Below, one piece after another: positions 37,981 to 47,395 of a stretch of DNA of 64,000 nucleotides (the first letter of the stretch is position 1; every line of letters begins with the position of its first letter). The DNA is from Vibrio lentus (lineage in GTDB: Bacteria; Pseudomonadota; Gammaproteobacteria; Enterobacterales; Vibrionaceae): positions 2,790,001-2,854,000 of the forward strand of contig NZ_JAUFQE010000002.1 of assembly GCF_030409755.1 (NCBI RefSeq), in the 5' to 3' direction. The notes below the pieces were generated by a model. The model did not search any database, was not told the origin of the DNA, and saw only the letters and a program-made list of their open reading frames with translations. The position numbers and the translations under genes are program-made.

Positions 37981-38364
37981 ATGATGAAAGAACAGCAGGG
38001 TCTCTATTCGAGGTTTTACAAAGCACAAGATCGCTTTGCTTCATTAGATCAAGTTCAAGGCCACGAGCCGTTTGTGATTCGAGACTACATCGAGTGCGCA
38101 CTAACGCTTTCGGCTTACTATGAAAAGCATGCCGCCCAAGAAAACATCTTGTTGTGCGAGCTGTATCTGCGCCAAGTTTTCTTCCATTTAATTGAAGCGA
38201 TTGAGTCTCGTGACCGCAGTTTCACCTTTCGTCATATCTGCCTAGACTCTATTCACTCACCACTATTTTATTTGAAACGCCACTACTGCCAGCAACCACA
38301 AGGCCAAGCGCGTTTTTTGAATCTCAGCCAAACACTACAACAAGTCCAAGCCCCACTTGGCTAA
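37981..38364 (+). CDS. FagA-like small protein (Fur-associated, upstream of fumC)
   Basis: Protein of about 127 residues with no recognised catalytic motif; it is mostly helical and rich in His, Tyr and Gln. I prefer the ATG at 37981, 8 bases after AAAGAG; an ATG at 37972 overlaps that site. Position and regulation match fagA of Pseudomonas aeruginosa, the first gene of the iron-repressed fagA-fumC-orfX-sodA operon. Here it has a Fur box and is followed 12 bases later by fumC. Function is unknown. Confidence 0.7.
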   Translation: MMKEQQGLYSRFYKAQDRFASLDQVQGHEPFVIRDYIECALTLSAYYEKHAAQENILLCELYLRQVFFHLIEAIESRDRSFTFRHICLDSIHSPLFYLKRHYCQQPQGQARFLNLSQTLQQVQAPLG

Positions 38365-38376
38365 CAAGGATAGAAC

Positions 38377-39762
38377 ATGACCCTACAATTTCGGATAGAA
38401 AAAGACAGCATGGGCGAAGTGAAAGTTCCTGCCGATGCGCTATACCAAGCACAAACTCAACGTGCCGCGGATAACTTCGCGTTTAGTTCACACAAGATGC
38501 CAACCAGCTTCATTCAAGCACTGGCGTTAATTAAGCTGGCCGCCGCCGATACTAATGCTCAGCTAGGTTTACTGGAAGGTGATATTGCCAACGCGATAGC
38601 CGAAGCCAGCCAAGAGATCATCGATGGTAAACACCTCGAGCAATTCCCTATTGATGTCTATCAGACGGGCTCTGGTACTAGCTCTAACATGAATGCTAAC
38701 GAAGTAATTGCGACACTCGCTTCGAGAAGTCTGCAAGGAGACGTGAACCCGAATGATCACGTAAACATGGGGCAAAGCAGTAACGATGTCGTGCCAACAG
38801 CAATCCAAGTCAGTGTCGCTTTGATGGCAGAAAATAAGTTGCTGCCTGCACTTACCCACCTTTCTGCGGCGCTTACCGTAAAACAGCATGAACTTGCTGA
38901 GGTAGTCAAAACCGGCCGTACCCATCTAATGGATGCAATGCCGATTACCTTTGCCCAAGAGCTTGGTGGTTGGAAATTTCAGATTGAACATGCCAAGCAA
39001 GCGATAGAAAGCAGCTTGCCAGCAGTCAAGGCGCTTGCTCAAGGTGGTACAGCGGTAGGCACAGGGATCAATGCCGACCCACGCTTTGCCGATAAGTTTG
39101 CAAGTAACCTGTCTCAATCGACAAAGATCAATTTTACCTCGAGTGAAAACTTCTTTTTTAACCTCAGCAGCCAAGACGCGATCGTTGCGCTGTCAGGTCA
39201 GCTTAAAACTGCAGCAGTTGCGATCATGAAGATCTCAAACGATCTTCGTTGGATGAATTCAGGCCCGTTAGCTGGCTTAGGGGAAATTGAGTTGCAGGCT
39301 CTGCAGCCGGGCTCGTCTATCATGCCTGGCAAGGTCAACCCTGTAATTCCAGAAGCAGCTGCCATGGCAGCTGCGCAAGTGATTGGTAATGACACCACCA
39401 TTACGATTGCAGGCCAATCGGGTAACTTCCAATTAAATGTGATGCTGCCGGTTATTGCTCATAACGTTCTAGAAAGTATAGAGTTGTTAGCCAACAGCTC
39501 AGTCGCACTGGCTGATAAAGCGATTGCTACCTTCACCGTGCGCCAAGACAATCTCGATTTAGCGCTTTCAAAGAATCCAATTCTGGTGACCGCACTTAAC
39601 CCTGTGATTGGCTACCTAAAAGCGGCTGATATTGCCAAGAAAGCTTATAAAGAAGGCTTACCGATTCTAGATGTTGCCGAACGAGAAACTGATCTCAGCC
39701 GAGAAGAACTTAGCAAGCTGCTTGACCCAACCACACTGACGCAGGGTGGAATCGCAGGTTAG
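38377..39762 (+). CDS. fumC: Class II fumarate hydratase FumC
   Basis: Iron-free fumarase converting fumarate to malate in the TCA cycle; its lack of an Fe-S cluster makes it useful in iron shortage or oxidative stress. The 461-residue protein has SGTSSNMNANEVI, the catalytic-His motif GRTHLMDAMP and the signature GSSIMPGKVNP. It is the second gene of a Fur-box pair, parallel to the Fur-box sodA 22 kb away. Confidence 0.96.
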   Translation: MTLQFRIEKDSMGEVKVPADALYQAQTQRAADNFAFSSHKMPTSFIQALALIKLAAADTNAQLGLLEGDIANAIAEASQEIIDGKHLEQFPIDVYQTGSGTSSNMNANEVIATLASRSLQGDVNPNDHVNMGQSSNDVVPTAIQVSVALMAENKLLPALTHLSAALTVKQHELAEVVKTGRTHLMDAMPITFAQELGGWKFQIEHAKQAIESSLPAVKALAQGGTAVGTGINADPRFADKFASNLSQSTKINFTSSENFFFNLSSQDAIVALSGQLKTAAVAIMKISNDLRWMNSGPLAGLGEIELQALQPGSSIMPGKVNPVIPEAAAMAAAQVIGNDTTITIAGQSGNFQLNVMLPVIAHNVLESIELLANSSVALADKAIATFTVRQDNLDLALSKNPILVTALNPVIGYLKAADIAKKAYKEGLPILDVAERETDLSREELSKLLDPTTLTQGGIAG

Positions 39763-39800
39763 TGAATCAGTGAACAAGAATTAACGCTCCTTACCGAAAC

Positions 39801-39830
39801 AAAAAAGGCCTCATCTGAGGCCTTTTTTAC
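39801..39830. terminator. Bidirectional terminator between fumC and crbS
   Basis: AAAAAAGGCCTC (39801-39812), loop ATCT, GAGGCCTTTTTT (39817-39828). Serves both convergent transcripts. Confidence 0.92.
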
Positions 39831-39870
39831 ATCCGTTCATTAATTCGGAATTAGAACTGATTATTCCTAA

Positions 39871-42800
39871 TTAACTCACACGATTTAGAACAGCCCTGAG
39901 TTTTAGCGGCTTCACTGGCTTAGCAATAAAGCTGAAGCTGTTGGCCTTTATCGCTGCCAACATGTCATCTGTTCTATCAGCACTGATGATGACACCTTCA
40001 AAAGAGTCCCCAAGACGTAAACGACACTGCTGCAGGACTTCGAGTCCAGTTCGGCCATTATCGAGGCGATAATCAGAGAAAATCACATCCGGTTGCCAAT
40101 CATCATCGAGACACTTCAAGCTTTCGACTAAGTCGACGGCGGTCTTAACTTCACATCCCCATCGTCCTATCAAGTTCTCCATACCGACCAAAATTTCTCG
40201 CTCATTATCGACACACAGTATTTTCAAGTGCTCGATATCACTGGTCGCCATTGGCGCTGAAGCTTGCACAATTGGGGCCACCCGCTCTGCTCTCGCTAAG
40301 GTGATGGAAAAGACGCTGCCTTCTCCCGGCCATGAACGCATCGAGATTTGATGACCAAGCACATGAGCAATCCCTTTCGAGATAGCCAACCCTAACCCCA
40401 GACCTTGATCAGCACGTACTTGGCTACCACGCGTAAACTCTTCGAAGATCTCTTGTTGCTTGTCTTCATCGATACCGGTTCCGTTATCCCACACATCAAT
40501 TCGTACCTGACCATTGACTCGTCTCGCGCCAAGTACCACTTTTCCTTCTGGGTTATAGCGGAACGCATTAGTCAAAAAGTTCTGAATCACACGTCTCAAT
40601 AATTTAGGATCCGAGTGAATAAACAGTGATGATGGGATCATCTGAAATTGGATCTTCTGCTGCGTTGCCAAAGCGCTAAATTCAGCATTCAAATTGGTCA
40701 GCACATCATGCACGGCAATCGCGTGAATGTTGGTTTCTAATTTTCCTGACTCCAATCGAGAGATATCAAGCAGGTCGCCAATCAGATCTTCAGCCGCACC
40801 CAACGCACTTTCGATATGAGAAGAAAGTTGCTTCTCCTCTTGCTCTTTTGCCACCTCAGACAGCGACGAAGCAAATAGACGCGCAGCATTGAGTGGCTGC
40901 ATCAAATCATGACTCACCGCAGCAAGAAAACGACTCTTAGATTGAGATTCTTGATCCGAAATTTGAGTGGCTTTAACTAAACGTTGGTTAAGCTTTTCGA
41001 GCTCTTGAGTTCGCTCATGAACTCTCGATTCCAAGCTTTCATTGGCATCTTTTAGTGCTTGCTCTGCTTGTCGGAATACCGTGATGTCGGTAAAGCTCAT
41101 GACAAACCCACCACTCGGCATTGGGTTACCTTGCACCTCAATCACTCGACCATCAGGACGAATACGAGATGAGGTGTGTCGCGTGCCTTGCTCAAGGTGA
41201 TAAACACGACGTCGAACGTGATCTTCTGGGTCACCCGGACCACATAAACCTTGCTCAGCATTGTGACGAATCACATCTGAAATAGGTCGACCAACTTGAA
41301 TCAAACCAGCAGGGAATTCAAACAGCTCTAAGTAACGTTGATTCCACGCCACCAGCCTCATTTGTTTGTCTATTACTGCAATGCCTTGGCCAATATGTTC
41401 AATTGCGCCTTGTAGTAAACCACGGCTGAAGTCGTACAGTTCAGAGGCTTCATCAACGATGGTCGCCACCTCTTCAAGCTGCATGTTTCTGCCCTGCAAG
41501 GCCGAAGTGAGTACTAACTTAGCAGACGAAGCACCGAACACCCCGGCGAGCACGCGCTCTGCGTGTCGAATCAGACTTGCGGGCGCTTGTTGATTGGGAA
41601 GCAGCGGCTGACCGTGTTGTTGCCAATAACTGTGTAAAGCACTTTTCGCTCGCTTACGACCTACAAAACGCGAGGCGAGCATCTCTAATTCAGCCACCGT
41701 AACGCGGTTCTGATAGAGGCTAATATTCTCATTTTCAGGCAGTGGCGTACCAACAAATGCTGCTGATTGTAAGCGCTCACTTAGGCTTGGGCGTGTTGTC
41801 ATCGAGACCACTACATAACACAGGGTATTGAGTAAGATACTCATCACGATACCCCAGTTTGAACTGCTGACATCCCAACTACTCAGTAGCTCTGGAGGCG
41901 TAATAATCCACAACAGTAAATTACTGTCGCTATCGCCCGCCAACATACTGGTTTGGCTCATTAGGGTAATTAGCCAAATCACTGAGCCAACTAATAAGCC
42001 AACATAAACGCCCTTTCGATTACCCAAACGCCAATACAAACCACCGATCAAGGCGGGGGCAAACTGCGCAATCGCCGCAAAGGAGAGAAAGCCGATCGCC
42101 GACAGAGAATGAATGGTATCGAGCGCCTGATAAAATGCCCAAGCACCCAGCAACAGTAATAGGATCAGTCCACGACGAATCACCAATAACAAGCCAGAAA
42201 AATGTTTATGCGTTCTTTGCGTCAAACGCATACGACGCAGCAACAGTGGCATCACAAGATCATTCGATACCATGATCGCTAATGCAATGGTCGAGACAAT
42301 CACCATGCCACTCGCCGCCGAAGTACCTCCGAGGAAAGCTAACAAAGCAATATGATTGGCCCCTTCTGCCATCGGCACGCTAATCACATAAGTATCAGCC
42401 GGCATACCCGTAAGTAATCCCTGACCTGCCCAAGCAATCGGTAGAACAAACAGCCCCATTAAGATGAGATAAAGAGGAAATAACCAACGAGCGGTGTGTA
42501 AGTCCTGAGGTCGTTCGTTTTCAACCACCATGGTGTGAAACTGACGCGGCAGACAGACAATCGCCAACATCGTAAGAATGGTGTGAATCACTAACGTGGG
42601 AATATTGGGTGATTCATAAGTGGAGGCCGCGACATCAAGCAAGTCGATTTTATCGCTGCTCATTGCGAGGTAAATGATAAACAGACCAACAATCAAGAAG
42701 GCCGCCAGCTTTACAATCGACTCAAACGCCACCGCCATCATCATGCCACGGTGATGTTCTGTGTTATCGATGTGCCGCGTGCCAAACAGCATCGTAAAAA

Positions 42801-43302
42801 TCGCTAATGCACCGACCACAAACCAAGAGACGTGATAATTCTGATATCCAAAATCTTCGGCGAGATCGGGGGCGACAATCTCCAAGCCCATCGTAATACC
42901 ACGCAGCTGTAGCGCGATATAAGGAAGAATACCGACCACTGCAATCACGGTGACGGCTACAGCCAAGCCCTGAGATTTTCCATAACGAGCCGCGATAAAG
43001 TCGGCAATAGAGGTGATGTGTTCACGCTTCGCGATGAGGATCAGCCGAGCTAAGATCCGCCACCCCAACGTGAAAACTAAAATAGGGGCGAGGTAGATGG
43101 GTAAGAATGACCAAGGGTTATTACTGGCCTGCCCGACCGTTCCGTAGAAGGTCCAAGAGGTACAATACACCGCAATAGAAAGGCTATATATCCATGGACG
43201 CCAGCGTGATAGCCAACGAACTTGCCTGTCTCCATACCACGCGATCAGAAATAACACGCCCAAGTAAGCTAAAGAGACTGGAATTACTACCCATCCTTGC
43301 AT
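39871..43302 (-). CDS. crbS: Hybrid histidine kinase CrbS (SSS-transporter/STAC/PAS/kinase/receiver)
   Basis: Membrane sensor kinase partnered with CrbR in the acetate switch. An SLC5/SSS-like transporter module of about 13 TM segments fills residues 1-500, followed by a STAC-type linker, a PAS domain (about 640-740), a coiled coil, DHp with FLAAVSHDLMQPLNAARLFA, HATPase with FLTNAFRYNP, DNGTGID and GLGLGLAIS, and a C-terminal receiver with phospho-Asp in DVIFSDYRLDNGRTG. I use ATG 43302 (MQGWVVIPVSLAYLG, 1143 residues) after AAAGGG; the longer frame would be coded by the upstream terminator hairpin. Confidence 0.9.
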   Translation of the reverse strand: MQGWVVIPVSLAYLGVLFLIAWYGDRQVRWLSRWRPWIYSLSIAVYCTSWTFYGTVGQASNNPWSFLPIYLAPILVFTLGWRILARLILIAKREHITSIADFIAARYGKSQGLAVAVTVIAVVGILPYIALQLRGITMGLEIVAPDLAEDFGYQNYHVSWFVVGALAIFTMLFGTRHIDNTEHHRGMMMAVAFESIVKLAAFLIVGLFIIYLAMSSDKIDLLDVAASTYESPNIPTLVIHTILTMLAIVCLPRQFHTMVVENERPQDLHTARWLFPLYLILMGLFVLPIAWAGQGLLTGMPADTYVISVPMAEGANHIALLAFLGGTSAASGMVIVSTIALAIMVSNDLVMPLLLRRMRLTQRTHKHFSGLLLVIRRGLILLLLLGAWAFYQALDTIHSLSAIGFLSFAAIAQFAPALIGGLYWRLGNRKGVYVGLLVGSVIWLITLMSQTSMLAGDSDSNLLLWIITPPELLSSWDVSSSNWGIVMSILLNTLCYVVVSMTTRPSLSERLQSAAFVGTPLPENENISLYQNRVTVAELEMLASRFVGRKRAKSALHSYWQQHGQPLLPNQQAPASLIRHAERVLAGVFGASSAKLVLTSALQGRNMQLEEVATIVDEASELYDFSRGLLQGAIEHIGQGIAVIDKQMRLVAWNQRYLELFEFPAGLIQVGRPISDVIRHNAEQGLCGPGDPEDHVRRRVYHLEQGTRHTSSRIRPDGRVIEVQGNPMPSGGFVMSFTDITVFRQAEQALKDANESLESRVHERTQELEKLNQRLVKATQISDQESQSKSRFLAAVSHDLMQPLNAARLFASSLSEVAKEQEEKQLSSHIESALGAAEDLIGDLLDISRLESGKLETNIHAIAVHDVLTNLNAEFSALATQQKIQFQMIPSSLFIHSDPKLLRRVIQNFLTNAFRYNPEGKVVLGARRVNGQVRIDVWDNGTGIDEDKQQEIFEEFTRGSQVRADQGLGLGLAISKGIAHVLGHQISMRSWPGEGSVFSITLARAERVAPIVQASAPMATSDIEHLKILCVDNEREILVGMENLIGRWGCEVKTAVDLVESLKCLDDDWQPDVIFSDYRLDNGRTGLEVLQQCRLRLGDSFEGVIISADRTDDMLAAIKANSFSFIAKPVKPLKLRAVLNRVS

Positions 43303-43322
43303 TGAAAACCCTTTCTTCATCC

Positions 43323-43353
43323 ATAAAAAAACCTCTCCATAAGGGAGAGGTTT
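43323..43353 (-). terminator. Terminator between the MFS gene and crbS
   Basis: On the minus strand AAACCTCTCC, loop CTTAT, GGAGAGGTTT and a T run. Its end is only about 20 bases before the crbS start, so it ends the MFS transcript or acts as an attenuator for crbS. Confidence 0.88.
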
Positions 43354-43413
43354 CATTTAACTAGGGAAGTGCGTTTAACTCAATCGCATCGCTTAAATTC
43401 TGTGCTTTGGGCT

Positions 43414-44604
43414 TTAATTCTGAGCATCAGATTGAGTTGACGCTGTTTGATTGACTTCAACCACTGAACTTCTTTCATCAACCTTAATGAACAGTGCAAG
43501 TGCACCCATTGCGGCCATGCCCCAGAAAATATTCGCACCCCAAAGTTCATAACCCCAACCACTCAGGGTTGTCATTAGAGCGATAAATGCACCTAATGGA
43601 ATCGCGTTATACAAAGCTTGCAGGGCAACCATCTTGTTCTGTTCTTCAGATTGAATGTATTGAATCGCAGCAATATGCGCCATAGCAAATGTCACACCGT
43701 GAAGCAGTTGCACCATCACCAATGCAAAAATAGCCGTCGTTGACGCGGTAATACCCCAGCGAGCCATTACCCCGATTGCCGCTACTACGAACAGCGTGCG
43801 CAGTGACCACCCTGAGAACAAGCGTTTACTTAAAGCAAACACGGCCACCTCAGCGACAACACCTAAGCTCCATAAGTAACCAATAATCGCTTCAGAGTGA
43901 CCCGCCTCTTTCCAATAAATCGCACTAAAGCTGTAATACGCAGCGTGGCTACCTTGCAGCAGCGCCATCAAGGCCAAAAATTTAACTACTGACGATTCAC
44001 GCAGCAGCTCACCTAATTTTGGTCGTACCGCTTGTTGCTCAGAGTTTGTCACCGGCATCACATTAGGATTTCTCATCGCCAATACTAATGACATCAGCAC
44101 ACCAGCAAACGCGGTATACAAAATCATGTCTGTGCCAAACTTCGCAACCAAAAAACCCACCACGGTGGAGCCCGCGATAAATGCAATCGACCCCCACAAG
44201 CGAGTACGCCCATAATCAAGCATATTGAGGCGACTGTAATGGTTCGCCATTGCATCAGACAATGGAATGATCGGGCCGCAGCATAGGTTGAACAATACTG
44301 TGGCAAGCAGCATCAATAAAAAGCTACCGCCGGTGAAGAAGTGGAAGCCAACAAACAGCAATGCCGCGAAGCTCAAGCAACGCAAAGCCGGCATTAAATG
44401 CTCAACTTTATGGATACGTGGGGTGATCACTAGGTTGGCAACACAACGCGTCGCAAAGCCAATACCAATCAGGACACCAATGTCACCCGCAGAGACACCT
44501 TGGTCTTCAAACCACAGCGCCCAAAATGGCAAATAAACGCCATAGGCAAAAAAGAAACCAAGAAAATACTGGGAGATCCAGCCATAGGGAGAAGGGCTAA
44601 ACAT
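43414..44604 (-). CDS. MFS transporter, 3-phenylpropionate/HcaT-like
   Basis: Major facilitator of 396 residues with 12 predicted TM segments. The start at ATG 44604 (MFSPSPYGWISQYFLGFFFAYG) matches HcaT-type proteins; an in-frame start at 44757 adds 51 residues running through the promoter region and is rejected. Motifs include LPFWALWFEDQG in the first periplasmic loop and YGRTRLWGSIAFIAGS in the centre. The substrate is unknown; a phenylpropionate or other carboxylate is possible. The 229-base divergent region is shared with the DUF294 gene. Confidence 0.85.
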   Translation of the reverse strand: MFSPSPYGWISQYFLGFFFAYGVYLPFWALWFEDQGVSAGDIGVLIGIGFATRCVANLVITPRIHKVEHLMPALRCLSFAALLFVGFHFFTGGSFLLMLLATVLFNLCCGPIIPLSDAMANHYSRLNMLDYGRTRLWGSIAFIAGSTVVGFLVAKFGTDMILYTAFAGVLMSLVLAMRNPNVMPVTNSEQQAVRPKLGELLRESSVVKFLALMALLQGSHAAYYSFSAIYWKEAGHSEAIIGYLWSLGVVAEVAVFALSKRLFSGWSLRTLFVVAAIGVMARWGITASTTAIFALVMVQLLHGVTFAMAHIAAIQYIQSEEQNKMVALQALYNAIPLGAFIALMTTLSGWGYELWGANIFWGMAAMGALALFIKVDERSSVVEVNQTASTQSDAQN

Positions 44605-44768
44605 AAATAACCTATAAAGTGTGCGGAAAAAGGCAAAACCAATTATGCCTACGTCGCATACGATGAAAAAGGGAATTATTGAAGAGATAGTATTCCTGTA
44701 TTCAATGAATATCGATATCCCATTTGAGTGAGGTATCCGGCGCTCACCTGCACCCACGATCGCATTTA

Positions 44769-44779
44769 GACTAAAGTCG
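44769..44779 (+). promoter_or_regulatory. Candidate CrbR element upstream of the DUF294 operon
   Basis: GACTAAAGTCG, 54 bases before the DUF294 start, shares GACTAAAGTYG with the actP upstream element at 35667-35677. CrbR binding is inference. Confidence 0.35.
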
Positions 44780-44833
44780 TCTGGAGCTTCGCTGGTAATT
44801 TGTCAGACTGAAAAGAGACTCCTACTTCTTTCG

Positions 44834-46666
44834 ATGCTTATGCCTGATAAATTTAATATGCAGCACCCGCCCTTCGATAGCCTGTCCGACACGGAGCAGT
44901 TAACGCTGCGTTCCTCATTAGATGTGGTTTATTACCGAGCACACGAGGTGATATTGGAGGCAGACCGCCCTAGTCGCCATCTGCATATTCTGATTAAAGG
45001 AGCCGTGGAGGAACGAGCGAGCAGCGATGGGGAAATCTACGCACATTATGCCAATGACGATATCTTCGATGTACGCAGTCAGTTTGAACCTCACACCAAA
45101 CACCAATATATCGCACTTGAAGATACGCTAAGTTATCTACTGCCAACCGATATCTTTCTCGATCTGTACCACGCCAATGGCCAGTTTGCCGCTTACTTTG
45201 ATAGCAACCTTTCGACACGAAAAGCGCTAATTGAAGCTGCCCAACAGCAACAAAACCTTGCCGAGTTCATACTGACCAAAGTGGACGAGTCGATCTATCA
45301 CCCTCCACTGATACTGGAACCCGGACAACCTATCAACCAAGTCACTCAAACCCTTAAAGAACAAGGGTTGGACTCGGCTCTTATTCATTTGGAACATGAT
45401 GATCCAAAAGCTTTTGGATCATCATGTTCCTTTCCGTATGGAATCGTCACAAGAACCAATTTATTGCACGCGGTGATGCTCGATAATCATCCGCTCGATA
45501 CCGCGGTTGGCGAGATAGCAACGTTCCCTGTACTGCACGTTAATCAAGGGGACTTCTTGTTTAACGCCATGATCACCATGACCCGAAATCGCGTAAAAAG
45601 GTTGATGGTTTGTGATGGCCCAAATGCTGTTGGTATGGTGGATATGACGCAGATTCTGAGTGCATTCTCTACTCATTCTCACGTTCTTACTTTGCGTATT
45701 GCGCGAGCCACCAGCATTGAAGAGCTCGCATTAGCCTCCAACAAACAACGTCAACTGGTCGAAAGCCTACTCAGTAACGGCATTCGAACGCGCTTCATCA
45801 TGGAGCTAATTTCAGCCGTTAATGAACAGATCATAGAGAAGGCTTTTGAGTTGGTTATCCCACCCGCACTGCATAATCATTGCTGCCTGATTGTATTGGG
45901 ATCTGAAGGTCGCGGAGAGCAAATCCTTAAAACCGATCAAGACAACGCGCTGATTATTCAGGATGGTTTGGAGTGGCACCAATGCCAAAGCGCCATGAAC
46001 GACCTAACGCATACATTGCAACAATTGGGCTACCCACTCTGCCCGGGCAACGTGATGGTCAACAACCCGAAATGGGTTCATTCACAACAAGAGTGGAAAC
46101 AAACGCTCACCCGTTGGGTAAAAAAGGCAACGCCCGATACCGTGATGGATATTGCCATCATGTCAGATGCACATGCCGTTGCGGGTAATAGAGAACTTTT
46201 AAAACCGGTCAAGCAACACCTGAGTGATTTGATGCTAGGACAGGAATTGATTCTGACTGAATTCTGCCGCCCAGCTCTGAACTTTTCAGTTCCCCTCACC
46301 CTATTTGGTAACGTGAAAAAATCCAAGTCAGGGCTCGATATCAAGCAAGGTGGTATTTTCCCGATAGTCCACGGTGTGAGAGCACTTTGCCTTGAGCATG
46401 GTGTGACGGTGAACAACACCTTTGAGCGTATTGAACAGCTCGTTAGCAAGAGGGTATTAGAGCAAAGTACCGCGGACAATCTCAATGAAGCGCTCAAACA
46501 GTTCTTTAAATGGCGTTTAGCTCAGCGACTTTCACAACAACACAGCAGCAATAAAATCGACGTTAAACTGATGGAACGGGCAGACCGAGACTTACTTCGC
46601 CATAGCTTACATGTGGTCAAAAAGTTCAAGCAATGGCTCGGCTACCACTATCAAATCAGAGATTAG
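44834..46666 (+). CDS. cNMP-binding/CBS/DUF294 nucleotidyltransferase-like signalling protein
   Basis: Cytoplasmic protein of about 610 residues. Order: cyclic-nucleotide-binding-like domain (about 10-120), CBS pair (about 150-285), DUF294 nucleotidyltransferase-like domain (about 310-450) with LGSEGRGEQILKTDQDNAL, the GlnD/GlnE-type active-site pattern, and a DUF294_C domain (about 470-605). Biochemical function is unknown. It forms a pair with the exonuclease gene 11 bases downstream. Start uncertain: ATG 44834, 44840 or 44858, none with a strong ribosome site. A 40-bp perfect palindrome at 45391-45430 codes for residues about 186-199. Confidence 0.85.
   Translation: MLMPDKFNMQHPPFDSLSDTEQLTLRSSLDVVYYRAHEVILEADRPSRHLHILIKGAVEERASSDGEIYAHYANDDIFDVRSQFEPHTKHQYIALEDTLSYLLPTDIFLDLYHANGQFAAYFDSNLSTRKALIEAAQQQQNLAEFILTKVDESIYHPPLILEPGQPINQVTQTLKEQGLDSALIHLEHDDPKAFGSSCSFPYGIVTRTNLLHAVMLDNHPLDTAVGEIATFPVLHVNQGDFLFNAMITMTRNRVKRLMVCDGPNAVGMVDMTQILSAFSTHSHVLTLRIARATSIEELALASNKQRQLVESLLSNGIRTRFIMELISAVNEQIIEKAFELVIPPALHNHCCLIVLGSEGRGEQILKTDQDNALIIQDGLEWHQCQSAMNDLTHTLQQLGYPLCPGNVMVNNPKWVHSQQEWKQTLTRWVKKATPDTVMDIAIMSDAHAVAGNRELLKPVKQHLSDLMLGQELILTEFCRPALNFSVPLTLFGNVKKSKSGLDIKQGGIFPIVHGVRALCLEHGVTVNNTFERIEQLVSKRVLEQSTADNLNEALKQFFKWRLAQRLSQQHSSNKIDVKLMERADRDLLRHSLHVVKKFKQWLGYHYQIRD
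45391..45430. repeat. 40-bp perfect palindrome inside the DUF294 gene
   Basis: Bases 45391-45410 are exactly reverse-complementary to 45411-45430, with no spacer; the centre is AAAAGCTTTT. It stays in frame and falls in the CBS region. Confidence 0.95.
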
Positions 46667-46677
46667 GTGACTGAACG

Positions 46678-47310
46678 ATGAATAGATTGATTCGTTATTA
46701 CTGGCATCACAAGCTCAAAGGCTCTGCTTATCAGCCTCTGTTTGCTGCGCCTGCTAATCACGAATACGTATCTCTTGATTGTGAAACCACCAGCCTCGAC
46801 CCCAATCAGGCCGAATTGGTCACCATTGCCGCCACAAAAATCATTGGTAATCGAATTATTACCAGCCAACCTTTCGAGGTCCGGCTGCGAGCCCCTCAAT
46901 CGCTCGATTGCAATTCAATCAAAATTCATCGCATTCGCCATCAAGATCTCAAGCATGGGATCGAAGAGAAACAGGCTTTGATCGAGCTGCTCGACTTTAT
47001 TGGTAATCGCCCTTTAGTTGGCTATCACATCCGCTATGACAAGAAAATTCTCGACCGCGCCTGTTTAAAACAACTCGGATTTCCACTGCCTAACCGGTTA
47101 GTCGAAGTGAGCCAGCTCTATCAAGAAAAACTCGAAAGACAGCTACCCAATGCCTATTTTGATCTCAGTATGGACGCCATCTGTCGCCAGCTGGATCTAC
47201 CTATCCCGGTCAATAAACATGATGCATTACAAGACGCTATCTCCGCCGCCCTTATCTTTGTTCGCCTTAAACACGGTGGTTTACCTCGTTTCAACTCTTC
47301 TTATTCTTAA
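46678..47310 (+). CDS. DnaQ-like 3'-5' exonuclease (DEDDh)
   Basis: Exonuclease-fold protein of 210 residues. The acidic residues of the DEDDh family are visible: VSLDCETTSLDP (Exo I), LVGYHIRYDKKIL (Exo II) and NKHDALQDAISAA (Exo III, with the His). It resembles the epsilon-type proofreading subunit but lacks a polymerase partner. It follows the DUF294 gene by 11 bases, a pairing I recognise from other gamma-proteobacteria next to acs. Its substrate, DNA, RNA or nucleotide, is unknown. Confidence 0.85.
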   Translation: MNRLIRYYWHHKLKGSAYQPLFAAPANHEYVSLDCETTSLDPNQAELVTIAATKIIGNRIITSQPFEVRLRAPQSLDCNSIKIHRIRHQDLKHGIEEKQALIELLDFIGNRPLVGYHIRYDKKILDRACLKQLGFPLPNRLVEVSQLYQEKLERQLPNAYFDLSMDAICRQLDLPIPVNKHDALQDAISAALIFVRLKHGGLPRFNSSYS

Positions 47311-47395
47311 TTCAACCATTGCCTCTCTACATAGAGAGCAATATCGCAAAAATGAACTTAACTCGCTATTTTGTAAGTGAAAAGCGGCGTCTCAT

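Noticed and set aside
38377..39762. fumC called as aspartase, since aspA is a paralogue in the same window
   Set aside because: The SGTSSNMNANE and GSSIMPGKVNP patterns, the length (461) and the FagA/Fur context fit FumC; aspA at 18860 carries the AspA features.
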